Assembly (NCBI GenBank): GCA_902604795.1
Contig: CACKZV010000002.1
Coordinates: 1 to 64,000 of the forward strand
Direction of reading: 5' to 3'
Length of the DNA: 64,000 nucleotides
From: an uncultured Pelagibacteraceae bacterium
Lineage (GTDB): Bacteria; Pseudomonadota; Alphaproteobacteria; Pelagibacterales; Pelagibacteraceae
This document shows, one piece after another, positions 52,014-61,009 of the stretch (positions are counted from its first letter, which is position 1; each line of letters opens with the position of its first letter). The translations under genes and the position numbers were made by a program. Under the pieces are notes generated by a model. That model ran no database searches. It had not been told where the DNA came from and was given only the letters and a program-made list of their open reading frames with translations.

Positions 52014-53777
52014 CTAATTAAATTTGTAATTCATAATATAATTACTTCCAGTTGTTGCAGTAATATAACTACTTTCTATCCTAGGAAGCACTCTATTAAA
52101 GAAAAAGTTGGCAGTTTGGATTTTGTCCTCATAAAAATCTTTATTACTCTCATATTCTTTGAAGGAAACTTCTAGAACTTTTAACCAAGCATGTCCGGTT
52201 GCAACTAAACCAAGAACTTTTAAATAATCGTTACATGCTCCACTTGCGTCTTCTGGAGAATTTTTTATTTTTTCCTTCATCCAATCAGTAAATTTTGACA
52301 AAATATCAAGATGATAGTTAAGTTGTTTTACAAAAGGCTCAGCTTTTTTATCAGTAATTTTAATCTCGTCTTTAACTAAGTTTAGATAGTTTTCAATAAT
52401 ATCACCATTTTTGTTAATTAATTTTCTGAAGACTAAGTCAGCAGCCTGAACTGAATTTGTTCCCTCATAAATAGGTGTAATTCTATTGTCTCTGTAGAAT
52501 TGTTCAATACCTTGATCTTTCGTAAATCCATATCCTCCATGAATTTGCATTGCTTCACTTGTTATCTCCATTGCATTATCTGTGAAAAGCGATTTAACAA
52601 CTGGTGTCATTAATGAAACAAGATCTGAGGCTTCTTGTTTTATTTTTTCATCAGAATGATTTAAGCTAACTTCAATTTGTTGAGACAGCCAGAAACTCAA
52701 GGCTCTTTGTCCCTCTATCATAGATTTCATACTCAATAGTGACCGTCTAATATCAACGTGATCAATAATAAAATCTGCACCATTATTTGATTTTGAATTA
52801 AATGCCTTACCTTGTTTTCTTTCTTTAGCGTAAGTAAGGGAATTTTGGTATGCAATTTCAGAAATGCCTAGACCTTGAATTCCAACAATAATTCTCTCCA
52901 AATTCATCATTGTGAACATAGAGTTAAGGCCTTTGTTTTTAGGTCCAATCATATAACCAACAGCATCATCAAAATTTAACACACAAGTTGCAGATCCTTT
53001 AATACCCATTTTGTTTTCTATTGAACCTGTTGAAACTCCGTTTCTTGGCCCAACTGATCCATCTTTATTTAAAACAAATTTTGGAACTAAAAATAAACTA
53101 ATACCTTTTGTTCCTGCTGGTGAGTCTGTTGATCGAGCTAATACTAAATGAATGATATTTTCTGTTAAATCTTGATCGCCAGAAGTAATAAAAATTTTTT
53201 GACCACTAATTTTGTAAGTTCCATCATTTTGATCTACTGCTTTAGTTTTTAGAAGACCTAAGTCTGTTCCACATACTGGTTCTGTTAAACACATTGTACC
53301 ACTCCATTTACCCTCAACCATTTTAGGCAAATAAGTATTTTTTATTTCATCATCAGCATGCCTTAACAGACAGTTATACGCTCCAATAGTCAGTTCACTG
53401 TAAAGTTTAAAAGATAAACTTGCTGATGATAACATTTCATCAAAGAAAGTGCTTACTGTTTTAGGCATTCCTTGACCACCATATTTCGGATCACAAGATA
53501 AGGAAATCCATCCATCTTCTATAAATTTTTGATAAGCTTCCTTATATCCTGGCGGCGTTCTAACCACTCCATTTTCTAAAACAGCTGGCGTTTCATCTCC
53601 ACTTTTTGCAAGAGGTAAGATTAAGTTTTGAGTAATTTTTGCTGCTTCTTCTAAAATATCTTTAACTAATTCTGAATTAACTTCTTTATATTTTTCAATT
53701 TCATTATATTTTTTATTATTCCTCAATTTATCAAAGAGAAACATCATATCATCTACTGGTGCGTTATAAGTTGGCAT
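52014..53777 (-). CDS. dmdC: 3-Methylmercaptopropionyl-CoA dehydrogenase
   Basis: 587 residues, the long (~600-residue) acyl-CoA dehydrogenase subgroup to which DmdC belongs. CLTEPVCGTDLG (FAD/substrate loop), FITSGDQDL and the catalytic glutamate in ITPIYEGTNSVQ are visible, and a C-terminal helical extension is present. It makes methylthioacryloyl-CoA, later hydrated to release methanethiol. The dmdD/acuH hydratase for that step is not in this window. Confidence 0.9.
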   Translation of the reverse strand: MPTYNAPVDDMMFLFDKLRNNKKYNEIEKYKEVNSELVKDILEEAAKITQNLILPLAKSGDETPAVLENGVVRTPPGYKEAYQKFIEDGWISLSCDPKYGGQGMPKTVSTFFDEMLSSASLSFKLYSELTIGAYNCLLRHADDEIKNTYLPKMVEGKWSGTMCLTEPVCGTDLGLLKTKAVDQNDGTYKISGQKIFITSGDQDLTENIIHLVLARSTDSPAGTKGISLFLVPKFVLNKDGSVGPRNGVSTGSIENKMGIKGSATCVLNFDDAVGYMIGPKNKGLNSMFTMMNLERIIVGIQGLGISEIAYQNSLTYAKERKQGKAFNSKSNNGADFIIDHVDIRRSLLSMKSMIEGQRALSFWLSQQIEVSLNHSDEKIKQEASDLVSLMTPVVKSLFTDNAMEITSEAMQIHGGYGFTKDQGIEQFYRDNRITPIYEGTNSVQAADLVFRKLINKNGDIIENYLNLVKDEIKITDKKAEPFVKQLNYHLDILSKFTDWMKEKIKNSPEDASGACNDYLKVLGLVATGHAWLKVLEVSFKEYESNKDFYEDKIQTANFFFNRVLPRIESSYITATTGSNYIMNYKFN

Positions 53778-53803
53778 AGATATACTTTAGAATAAATGTC
53801 TAA

Positions 53804-54910
53804 TTATTGCAATTTTGAAATTATCGCATCTCCCATCACTGATGTTGATACTTCTTTCATTCCCTTAGAAATAATATCTTTAGTTCTAAGACCCTCATCA
53901 AGTACACCTTGAACGGCCTTTTCTAAACTATCTGCCTCTTTATCAAGATCTAGAGAATATCTTAAAGCCATCGCAAAACTAAGTATTGTTGCAATTGGAT
54001 TGGCAATACCTTGACCTGCTATATCAGGTGCTGACCCATGAACTGGCTCATATAAAGATCTCATATTACCGTTTTTATCTTTGGCTCCAAGGGACGCAGA
54101 TGGCAAAAGTCCTAGAGAACCAGTCAACATTGCAGCCTCGTCCGATAACATATCACCAAAAAGATTATCTGTTACTATCACATCAAATTGTTTAGGATTT
54201 CTAACTAACTGCATTGCACAGTTATCTGCTAGCATATGTTTTAATTCTACATCACTATATTCTTTTTCATGAATTGCTTGAACTTCTTCTTTCCATAATT
54301 GACCTGCCTCCATGACATTCGACTTTTCGCAGGAAGTAACTTTATTATTCCTTTTTCTGGCTAGATCAAATGCAACACGGGCTACTCTCTCTATTTCACT
54401 AGTAGTATAGACATGAGTATTAATTCCTTTTCTTTCACCATTATCAATTGGTTTTATCCCTCTAGGTTCACCAAAGTAAATCCCACCCGTTAATTCCCTT
54501 ACAAAAAGAATATCTAAATTAGAAACAAATTCAGGCTTTAAACTTGAGGCATCAACTAGTTGTTTAAAACAAATTGCAGGTCTCAAATTTGCAAACAATT
54601 TTAATTCTTTTCTTAATTTTAATAGAGCTCTCTCCGGTTTTTTTGAAAAATCAATATTATCCCATTTTGGTCCACCAACAGCACCTAGTATTACTGCGGC
54701 ACTTTCTTGTGCCTTATAAAATGCTTCATCAGTTATTGGAGTTCCATGTTTGTCATAAGCAGCACCACCAACCAAATCTTGGTCAATTTCAAAATCCAAG
54801 GATTTATTTGAGTTAAACCATTCAATTATTTTTTTGACTTCAGCAATTACCTCTGGTCCGATACCATCTCCTGGTAATAATAAAATTTTTCTTTTTTTAA
54901 TTTTAATCAT
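53804..54910 (-). CDS. leuB: 3-Isopropylmalate dehydrogenase
   Basis: 368 residues. [30 protein letters not shown] and [15 protein letters not shown] (divalent-metal site) are all present. It oxidatively decarboxylates 3-isopropylmalate in leucine synthesis. It overlaps leuD by 8 bp. The 26-bp gap to dmdC shows no clear promoter. Confidence 0.98.
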   Translation of the reverse strand: MIKIKKRKILLLPGDGIGPEVIAEVKKIIEWFNSNKSLDFEIDQDLVGGAAYDKHGTPITDEAFYKAQESAAVILGAVGGPKWDNIDFSKKPERALLKLRKELKLFANLRPAICFKQLVDASSLKPEFVSNLDILFVRELTGGIYFGEPRGIKPIDNGERKGINTHVYTTSEIERVARVAFDLARKRNNKVTSCEKSNVMEAGQLWKEEVQAIHEKEYSDVELKHMLADNCAMQLVRNPKQFDVIVTDNLFGDMLSDEAAMLTGSLGLLPSASLGAKDKNGNMRSLYEPVHGSAPDIAGQGIANPIATILSFAMALRYSLDLDKEADSLEKAVQGVLDEGLRTKDIISKGMKEVSTSVMGDAIISKLQ

Positions 54911-55508
54911 TAAATATCCAAGGTTTTGCCTCTTTAATTTTATTTTCGTATGAAACTATTTTTTCAGATTTTTCTAGAGATAACGCAATGTCATCTAATC
55001 CCTCTATTAGACATTTTTTCTTAAATTGATCTATTTCAAATTTTATTTCTTTATTACCAAATCTTATTGTTTGCTCAGGCAAATTTACAGAAATTTCCTC
55101 TTTTCTATTCGAGTACTCTGAAATTTCTTTGATTTGATCCTCTGAAATTGTAATTGGGAGAATCCCATTCTTAAAACAGTTATTATAAAATATATCTGCA
55201 TAACTTGAACTAATTACACAAGTTATTCCAAAATCCATTAAAGCCCAAGGAGCATGTTCTCTAGAAGAGCCACATCCAAAATTCTTTCCTGCAATTAAAA
55301 TTTTAGAATTATTGTATGGACTATTATTTAAAATAAAGTCATCTATCTCTTTACCACTTTGGTCATATCTCATTTCAAAAAATAAATTTTTTCCTAGTCC
55401 AGTTCTTTTTATAGTTTTTAAAAACTGTTTAGGAATTATCATGTCTGTATCTATATTGACGATAGGTAGATAAGCTGGAACACTTTTTATTGAGATAAAT
55501 TTATTCAT
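54903..55508 (-). CDS. leuD: 3-Isopropylmalate dehydratase small subunit
   Basis: 201 residues. [14 protein letters not shown] and [17 protein letters not shown] are the small-subunit aconitase-family motifs. It forms isopropylmalate isomerase with LeuC. It directly abuts leuC. Confidence 0.98.
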   Translation of the reverse strand: MNKFISIKSVPAYLPIVNIDTDMIIPKQFLKTIKRTGLGKNLFFEMRYDQSGKEIDDFILNNSPYNNSKILIAGKNFGCGSSREHAPWALMDFGITCVISSSYADIFYNNCFKNGILPITISEDQIKEISEYSNRKEEISVNLPEQTIRFGNKEIKFEIDQFKKKCLIEGLDDIALSLEKSEKIVSYENKIKEAKPWIFND

Positions 55509-56912
55509 TTAATTTTGGTATTTTCTAACATCATCTAAGTTTCCAGAAATTGCAGCTGCTGCAGCCATTGCTGGACTAACTAAATGTGTTCTACCACCTC
55601 TTCCCTGTCTACCCTCAAAATTTCTATTAGAGGTAGATGCACATCTTTCCTCAGGTTTAAGCTTATCCGCATTCATTGCTAGACACATTGAACAGCCTGG
55701 CTCTCTCCATTCAAAGCCTGATTCTAAAAATATTTTATCCAGACCCTCTTGCTCTGCTTGTTCTTTAACTAAACCGGAACCTGGAACAATCATTGCATGT
55801 ACATGTGATGCAACTTTTTTATCTTTTAATATTTTAGCTGCCTCTCTTATATCTTCTATTCTTCCGTTAGTGCAGCTCCCTATAAAAACTTTATCAATCT
55901 TAATATCTTGAATATTCGTATTTGGTTTTAATCCCATATAATTTAATGATCTGTTAATTGAATTTTTTCTATCTGGGTCAGTTTCACTTTCAGGATTGGG
56001 AACTTTACCGTCTATTTCAACCACATCCTGGGGAGATGTTCCCCAAGTTACCATTGGTTTAATTTGTGATCCATTTAACGTTAATTCTTTATCAAAGTTT
56101 GCGTCCTTATCAGATTTCAATTTATGCCAATATTCCAAAGCCTTTTCCCAGTTTTCTCCTTTTGGTGACATTGGTTTACCTTTTAAATATTGAAATATCT
56201 TTTCATCTGGTTGAATTAGTCCTGCTCTTGCCCCACCTTCAATCGTCATGTTGCAAATCGTCATTCTTTGTTCAACACTTAGATTAGATATAAGGTTACC
56301 GGCATACTCAATCACATAGCCAGTACCACCTGCCGTTCCTATTTTTCCAATTATCTGCAGGATGACATCCTTTGATGTTACGCCAATAGGTAATGAACCA
56401 TTTACGCTAATTCTAAAGTTTTTTGATTTTTTTTGAACTAAAGTTTGTGTTGCTAAAACGTGTTCTACTTCTGAAGTTCCAATACCAAAAGCTAAAGCTC
56501 CAAATGCTCCATGAGTTGCAGTATGACTATCACCACAAACAATAATATTTCCAGGCTGTGTAAAACCTTGTTCAGGTCCTATGATATGGACAATGCCTTG
56601 TCTTTTATCATCCATTCCAAAAATCTCTACGCCAAATTCCTTACAGTTTTTGTTCAACGTTTCAACTTGAATTCTCGAGTCTTCATCTGCGATACCTTTT
56701 GACCTGTCAGTTGTAGGAACATTATGATCTGCAACAGCAAGAGTTAGTTTAGGGTGTCTTACTTTTCTGTTTGAATTTCTTAACCCTTCAAATGCTTGAG
56801 GGCTTGTAACTTCATGAATTAAATGTCTATCTACAAACAAAAGTGATGTACCATCAGGTTGTTCATCAACTAGATGATCGTTCCAAATTTTATCGTAAGT
56901 TGTAAAAGGCAT
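55509..56912 (-). CDS. leuC: 3-Isopropylmalate dehydratase large subunit
   Basis: 467 residues, bacterial-type LeuC. The [4Fe-4S] cysteines are in IGSCTNGR and [23 protein letters not shown] and [11 protein letters not shown] are present. It isomerises 2- to 3-isopropylmalate. It starts only 11 bp after the rplS stop, so the leu genes are read from the ribosomal-protein promoter or from a promoter within rplS. Confidence 0.98.
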   Translation of the reverse strand: MPFTTYDKIWNDHLVDEQPDGTSLLFVDRHLIHEVTSPQAFEGLRNSNRKVRHPKLTLAVADHNVPTTDRSKGIADEDSRIQVETLNKNCKEFGVEIFGMDDKRQGIVHIIGPEQGFTQPGNIIVCGDSHTATHGAFGALAFGIGTSEVEHVLATQTLVQKKSKNFRISVNGSLPIGVTSKDVILQIIGKIGTAGGTGYVIEYAGNLISNLSVEQRMTICNMTIEGGARAGLIQPDEKIFQYLKGKPMSPKGENWEKALEYWHKLKSDKDANFDKELTLNGSQIKPMVTWGTSPQDVVEIDGKVPNPESETDPDRKNSINRSLNYMGLKPNTNIQDIKIDKVFIGSCTNGRIEDIREAAKILKDKKVASHVHAMIVPGSGLVKEQAEQEGLDKIFLESGFEWREPGCSMCLAMNADKLKPEERCASTSNRNFEGRQGRGGRTHLVSPAMAAAAAISGNLDDVRKYQN

Positions 56913-56923
56913 TTAGAAAAAAA

Positions 56924-57493
56924 TTATTTTTTCTGTTCTTGATTTTCTCTCGGTTCTTCTGTTTTTACAGGCTCTGCTTTAACTTCTTCTCTAGGAGCTT
57001 CTGCTTTAACTTCTTCTTTAGGAGCTTCTGCTTTAACTTCTTCTTTAGGAGCTTCTGTTTGAGGATCAGTTGATGGCATTACGTTTTCCTCAGTAACTTC
57101 ATTAATTTTAGTTTCTAAATCAATACCAACAGTCTTCTTAATTTTTTCAGCTATTCTAGCAGATTTACCAGTTCTATCTCTTAGATAGTATAATTTTGCT
57201 CTTCTTACTTTTCCTGATCTTACAACTTTTATTGTATCTACAATTGGACTGTATAATGCAAAAGTTCTTTCTACTCCCTCACCAAAAGAAATTTTTCTAA
57301 CAGTAAAAGATGAATTGATGTCTCTACTCTTTTTTGCGATACATACACCTTCAAAATATTGAATTCTGTCTCTTTTACCCTCTGTTATCCTAACCCCAAC
57401 TTTAACGATATCTCCAGGGAAAAAATTAGGATGTTTTCTCTCAGAAATAATCTTATTTAAATTTGATCTGTTTATTTCTTCAATATTTTTCAT
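56924..57493 (-). CDS. rplS: 50S ribosomal protein bL19 with a repetitive C-terminal tail
   Basis: 189 residues. The first ~125 are the normal bL19 ([26 protein letters not shown]). A tail of about 60 residues is rich in Glu, Ala, Pro and Lys, with three copies of a nine-residue unit of the type EAPKEEVKA. The tail is encoded by the same 27-bp unit as the rpsP tail 1.1 kb away. bL19 sits at the 30S-50S interface. Last gene of rpsP-trmD-rplS (rimM is absent from its usual place). Confidence 0.95.
   Translation of the reverse strand: MKNIEEINRSNLNKIISERKHPNFFPGDIVKVGVRITEGKRDRIQYFEGVCIAKKSRDINSSFTVRKISFGEGVERTFALYSPIVDTIKVVRSGKVRRAKLYYLRDRTGKSARIAEKIKKTVGIDLETKINEVTEENVMPSTDPQTEAPKEEVKAEAPKEEVKAEAPREEVKAEPVKTEEPRENQEQKK
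56968..57060 (-). repeat. 27-bp coding tandem repeat in the rplS tail
   Basis: Two full identical or near-identical 27-bp units (56994-57020 and 57021-57047), with partial units on both sides. The plus-strand unit begins GGAGCTTCTGCTTTAACTTC. The same unit with few changes occurs in rpsP (58202-58255). Confidence 0.8.
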
Positions 57494-57494
57494 T

Positions 57495-58178
57495 TTAATT
57501 TTTCTTATATTTTTGCCATAAGTCTGGTCTTCGGTCGCGTGTTATAGCCTCAGATTGGGATAAACGCCAGTCTTTAATTTTGGCGTGATCACCTGAAATC
57601 AGCACATTTGGGACCTTTTTTTCCTCCCAAACTTGGGGTTTTGTGAATTGTGGATATTCAAGAAGGCCATTCTCAAAACTTTCATCTCTTGAGGAATTGA
57701 TATTACCTAGAATTCCAGGAATAAATCTTAGAATAGAGTCTGTTACAACAAATGCAGCAACTTCACCCCCTGATAATATAAAGTCACCTATGCTAATCTC
57801 TTCAATATCCCTACTTTCTAGTATTCTTTCATCTACTCCTTCGAAATGACCACAAATTAAATTGATTGTTTTTTCATTTGAAAACTCTCTTGCAAGTTTA
57901 GAATTAAAAACTTTTCCTCTTGGACTTAAATAAAGGGTTTTTTCTTTAGTCTTGATATTTGCGTCTAATGAATTTGCTAAAACATCTGCTTTCATAATCA
58001 TTCCATTTCCACCACCATAAGGAGTGTCATCAACAGTTTTATGTTTATCTAATGCATAATCTCTTATGTTTACTGTTTCTAAATCCCATTCTTTTCCTTT
58101 TGACTTTCCAAAAAGACCTTTGCTCAAATAACCTGGAAAATATTCAGGATACAACGTAAATACTCTAGACAAAAACAT
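57495..58178 (-). CDS. trmD: tRNA (guanine-N1-)-methyltransferase
   Basis: 227 residues from the ATG at 58178, four bases after the rpsP stop. The start is fixed by the family N-terminus [13 protein letters not shown]. The open frame continues 80 codons upstream, but only as an out-of-frame reading of the rpsP repeat tail. [25 protein letters not shown] and [12 protein letters not shown] form the SPOUT trefoil-knot SAM site. It methylates G37 of tRNAs to prevent frameshifting. Confidence 0.96.
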   Translation of the reverse strand: MFLSRVFTLYPEYFPGYLSKGLFGKSKGKEWDLETVNIRDYALDKHKTVDDTPYGGGNGMIMKADVLANSLDANIKTKEKTLYLSPRGKVFNSKLAREFSNEKTINLICGHFEGVDERILESRDIEEISIGDFILSGGEVAAFVVTDSILRFIPGILGNINSSRDESFENGLLEYPQFTKPQVWEEKKVPNVLISGDHAKIKDWRLSQSEAITRDRRPDLWQKYKKN

Positions 58179-58182
58179 TATT

Positions 58183-58653
58183 CTATTTAGCTTCTTCTTT
58201 TGGAGCTTCTGTTTTGGCTTCTTCTTTTGGAGCTTCTGTTTTAGCTTCTTCTTTTGGTGCCTCTGCTTTTGGCTCTTCTGTTTTAGCTTCTTCTTTTGGA
58301 GCTTCTGTTTTAGGAGCATCTGCTTTAGCTTCGCCACCCTCATCAGTTTTCTTTCTATCTTTTTTTGGAATTGCTTTTTGAGGATTATTACCTTTTGCTG
58401 GCATAGGCATAATCTCATTTTCTCCTAATAATCTTGCAACTCTAGTTGTTGGTTGCGCCCCTTGACCCAGCCAATACTTAACTCTCTCAACATCTAATCC
58501 CATTCTTTCTTTTTTTTCTTTTGGAATTAGAGGATTAAAAAAACCTAGTTTTTCTATAAACCTTCCATCTCTTGGGAATCTGCTATCAGCAACCACTATC
58601 TTATATACTGGTCTCTTCTTAGTTCCTCCCATTGATAAACGCATCTTTAACAT
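58183..58653 (-). CDS. rpsP: 30S ribosomal protein bS16 with a repetitive C-terminal tail
   Basis: 156 residues. The first ~85 are normal bS16 ([37 protein letters not shown]). A basic linker (KKDRKKTD) leads to a ~50-residue tail rich in Glu, Ala, Pro, Lys and Thr made from a nine-residue unit of the type [13 protein letters not shown] lies 5-9 bases before the ATG. Similar tails occur on bL19 in the same operon. Confidence 0.96.
   Translation of the reverse strand: MLKMRLSMGGTKKRPVYKIVVADSRFPRDGRFIEKLGFFNPLIPKEKKERMGLDVERVKYWLGQGAQPTTRVARLLGENEIMPMPAKGNNPQKAIPKKDRKKTDEGGEAKADAPKTEAPKEEAKTEEPKAEAPKEEAKTEAPKEEAKTEAPKEEAK
58186..58330 (-). repeat. 27-bp coding tandem repeat in the rpsP tail
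   Basis: Units at 58202-58228 and 58229-58255, plus diverged or partial units to about 58330. The plus-strand unit begins GGAGCTTCTGTTTTRGCTTC. It differs from the rplS unit at only a few positions. Confidence 0.8.
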
Positions 58654-58665
58654 TTGTTCTCCTAT

Positions 58666-60024
58666 TTATTTTAATTGATTAAAAAGTTCTGGTGGTATGC
58701 CTTTATCCATCATCCCTTTTGTATTTCCTTTAGACATTTTTTTCATCATTTCTGACATCATCTTAAATTGCTTAAGCAATTTATTGATAGTGGCTACGTC
58801 TGTTCCTGAGCCATTAGCAATTCTTTTTTTTCTAGAACCATCTATAATCTTAGGGTTTTCACGCTCTTTTTGAGTCATAGATAATATTACCGCCTCGTTT
58901 TGAGTAATTATTTTTTCATCCACTCCAGCTTGATCCATTTGAGATTTAACTTTTGAAACACCAGGCAAAAAAGACATTATACCTTCAATACCACCCATTT
59001 TTTTCATTTGTCTTAGCTGAGTAAGATAATCCTCTAACGAGAACTGACCTTTTTTTAATTTTTCCTCTGTTTTTTTTAATTTTTCTTCATCTAGATCTTC
59101 TGCAGCCTTTTCAACAAGGGAAACAATATCTCCCATACCTAAAATTCTATTGGCAATTCTGTCTGGGTGAAAAACTTCAAAATTTTCTATCTTTTCACCA
59201 ACTCCTAAAAATTTAATTGGAACATCTGCAACATATTTCATACTTAATGCTGCTCCACCTCTTCCATCACCATCTGCTCTTGTAAGAATAATACCTGTTA
59301 GATTTACTGTACTTTTAAATTCTTTAGCTACATTGGCAGCTACTTGCCCAGTCAAAGAATCTGCGACAAGAATTGTTTCTGACGGGTTTATAATACTTTC
59401 AATTTGTTTAATCTCACTCATCATTTGTAAATCAATCTGAGTTCTTCCGGCTGTATCAAATAGAATTACATCTGCTCCACTAAGATTAGCAGCACTAATC
59501 GCTCTTCTACAAATATCTGCAGGAAGTTGATCTTTGATGACTGGAAGCGTTATTATATTATTTTGCTCACCCAAAAGTCTTAGTTGCTCTTGTGCAGCAG
59601 GTCTGTAAACGTCTAGACTAGCCATCATAACTTTTTTCTTTTTGTTAGCCTCTAAAAATCTTGCTAACTTAGCTGTAGTTGTAGTTTTTCCAGAACCCTG
59701 TAACCCTACTAACATCACTGGAACAGGAGGTACTGCATTTAATTCAATATCAGAATTTTTATCCCCTAAGAAAGAAATTAACTCATCGTTAACAACTTTA
59801 ACTACCATCTGACCGGGTGAAGTTGATCTGACGATCTCTTGACCAAGAGCTTTGGGTTTCACTCTATTTATAAATTCTTTTACAACTTCTAAAGATACGT
59901 CCGCTTCTAAAAGAGCAAGCCTAATCTCTCTTAAACCCTCATCTACTTGCTTTTCATCAAGCGAAGGCGCCTTTTTTAAAGAAGAAAATATTTCTTCAAA
60001 TTTATTTGTTAAATTTTCAAACAT
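58666..60024 (-). CDS. ffh: Signal recognition particle protein Ffh
   Basis: 452 residues from the ATG at 60024 (MFENLTNKFEEIF). The in-frame start at 60048 would place the start inside the structured leader and is not favoured. N domain, G domain with P-loop LQGSGKTTT at ~105-113, DTAGR and TRADGD, and a methionine-rich M domain (PGVSK, MSEMMKKMSKG). It binds signal peptides and 4.5S RNA and hands ribosomes to FtsY, whose gene lies 1 kb away on the other strand. Upstream is an unusual structured leader. Confidence 0.97.
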   Translation of the reverse strand: MFENLTNKFEEIFSSLKKAPSLDEKQVDEGLREIRLALLEADVSLEVVKEFINRVKPKALGQEIVRSTSPGQMVVKVVNDELISFLGDKNSDIELNAVPPVPVMLVGLQGSGKTTTTAKLARFLEANKKKKVMMASLDVYRPAAQEQLRLLGEQNNIITLPVIKDQLPADICRRAISAANLSGADVILFDTAGRTQIDLQMMSEIKQIESIINPSETILVADSLTGQVAANVAKEFKSTVNLTGIILTRADGDGRGGAALSMKYVADVPIKFLGVGEKIENFEVFHPDRIANRILGMGDIVSLVEKAAEDLDEEKLKKTEEKLKKGQFSLEDYLTQLRQMKKMGGIEGIMSFLPGVSKVKSQMDQAGVDEKIITQNEAVILSMTQKERENPKIIDGSRKKRIANGSGTDVATINKLLKQFKMMSEMMKKMSKGNTKGMMDKGIPPELFNQLK

Positions 60025-60128
60025 AATCACATCCAGCAAGTATCGCACCAGTGGGCGAACTCTCGCTGACTGGTGTCGATCTCTTTGTTACCAAAGACAC
60101 CGCAAATTGCTGTATTTTGCGGAAACGG
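60025..60128 (-). ncRNA. Structured 5' leader RNA of ffh
   Basis: On the minus strand, hairpins occur in order. P1 is CCGCAAA/TTTGCGG (60122-60100) with loop ATACAGCAA. P2 is GGTGT...ACACC enclosing CTTTG-GTAA-CAAAG with a GNRA-like loop. P3 is ACACCAGT region/ACTGGTG (75-69 with 52-46 of the 60000s) enclosing GCGA-GAGT-TCGC. P2 and P3 use the same ACACC bases, so they are mutually exclusive. The P1 loop CAGCAA is complementary to TTGCTG (60039-60034) just upstream of the GGA and the ffh ATG, a possible pseudoknot masking the ribosome-binding site. G+C is visibly higher than in the neighbours. An ffh leader RNA family exists in Rfam; membership is untested. Confidence 0.6.
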
Positions 60129-60134
60129 CGATAA

Positions 60135-60160
60135 ACTATAATAGAGGTTCAAAATGTCAA
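60135..60160 (-). promoter_or_regulatory. Predicted promoter for the ffh leader
   Basis: On the minus strand a perfect TTGACA (60160-60155) is followed after 14 bases by TATAGT (60140-60135), with start expected at about 60128, where the leader stems begin. The spacer is short, like the 15-bp one before metX. Confidence 0.35.
60137..60142 (+). promoter_or_regulatory. Consensus -10 for dapF-ftsY
   Basis: TATAAT on the plus strand, inside the palindrome-like CTATAATAG that also supplies the minus-strand -10. A poor -35 (TTTTGC, 16 bp upstream) is present. The two divergent promoters therefore seem to overlap. Confidence 0.35.
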
Positions 60161-60195
60161 TAAATAAGTTAAATACTGAAGTATATGGAATTTAA
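60154..60195 (+). other. Possible 13-codon leader ORF overlapping the dapF start
   Basis: ATG at 60154 with AGAGG 5-9 bases upstream reads 13 codons to a TAA at 60193-60195, 9 bases inside dapF and in another frame. dapF itself (ATG 60185) has no good Shine-Dalgarno, so its translation might depend on this short frame by coupling. Confidence 0.3.
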
Positions 60196-61009
60196 AGCTT
60201 TTAAAATGGACGGTCTTGGAAATGATTTTGTAATTATTGATAATAGGTCAAATAATGTGGAATTAAACAAGGATCAAGTTATTAAAATTTGTGATCGAAA
60301 CTTTATTGGTTGTGACCAACTAGTCTATATTAACAACAGTGATAATGCTGACGCTGATCTAGAGTTTTATAATTCTGATGGTTCGGCAGCTGACGCATGT
60401 GGAAACGGTACAAGATGTGTTGCCTTTTTATTATCAAAAGAAAAAAATACAAAAAATATAAGCGTTCAAGTAGCATCAAAACAGCTGAATTCAAAGTTGC
60501 TTGATGATGGTCAAGTTGAAACAATAATTGGTGTACCAAAAACTAATTGGAATGAAATTCCTTTATCTAAAAAACTAGACACTAAAAATTTAGGAATTAT
60601 TATAGAAGATAACAATAACCAAGCAGTGAGTGGCGGTATAGCTATTAACGTAGGTAATCCTCATGCTATTTTTTTTGTAAATGATGTAGAAAATTTCAAT
60701 TTAGAAAAAATTGGACCTGAGATCGAAAATCATGAATTTTTTCCTGAAAAATGTAATTTCACCCTTGCTCAAAAATTAAATGAAAATCATTATAAAATTA
60801 AAGTTTGGGAAAGAGGTGCAGGTTTAACAAAAGCATGTGGAACTGCTGCGTGCGCAACAGCAGTGGCTGCAAATTTAGAAAAATTAGAAAATTCTAGAAC
60901 TGAAATTGAATTCAGTTTAGGAAAATTAATAATTTCTATTGATGAAAGTCAACAAATTCATATGAAAGGACCTGTATCTAGTATCAGAGAAATAGATATA
61001 AATATCTAA
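60185..61009 (+). CDS. dapF: Diaminopimelate epimerase
   Basis: 274 residues. The two catalytic cysteines are in DACGNGTRC and KACGTAAC; KMDGLGNDFVIID is at the N-terminus. It converts LL- to meso-diaminopimelate for lysine and peptidoglycan. The stop overlaps the ftsY start by one base (TAATG). Confidence 0.97.
   Translation: MEFKAFKMDGLGNDFVIIDNRSNNVELNKDQVIKICDRNFIGCDQLVYINNSDNADADLEFYNSDGSAADACGNGTRCVAFLLSKEKNTKNISVQVASKQLNSKLLDDGQVETIIGVPKTNWNEIPLSKKLDTKNLGIIIEDNNNQAVSGGIAINVGNPHAIFFVNDVENFNLEKIGPEIENHEFFPEKCNFTLAQKLNENHYKIKVWERGAGLTKACGTAACATAVAANLEKLENSRTEIEFSLGKLIISIDESQQIHMKGPVSSIREIDINI

Noticed and set aside
58179-58418. An 80-codon N-terminal extension of trmD rich in Lys and Gln
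   Set aside because: It is the rpsP repeat tail read in another frame. The trmD family start is at 58178, just after the rpsP stop.
60025-60130. SRP 4.5S RNA gene next to ffh
   Set aside because: The conserved GGAA-loop domain (GGAAGNAGCAGC type) is absent and the stems form several separate hairpins rather than one long rod.
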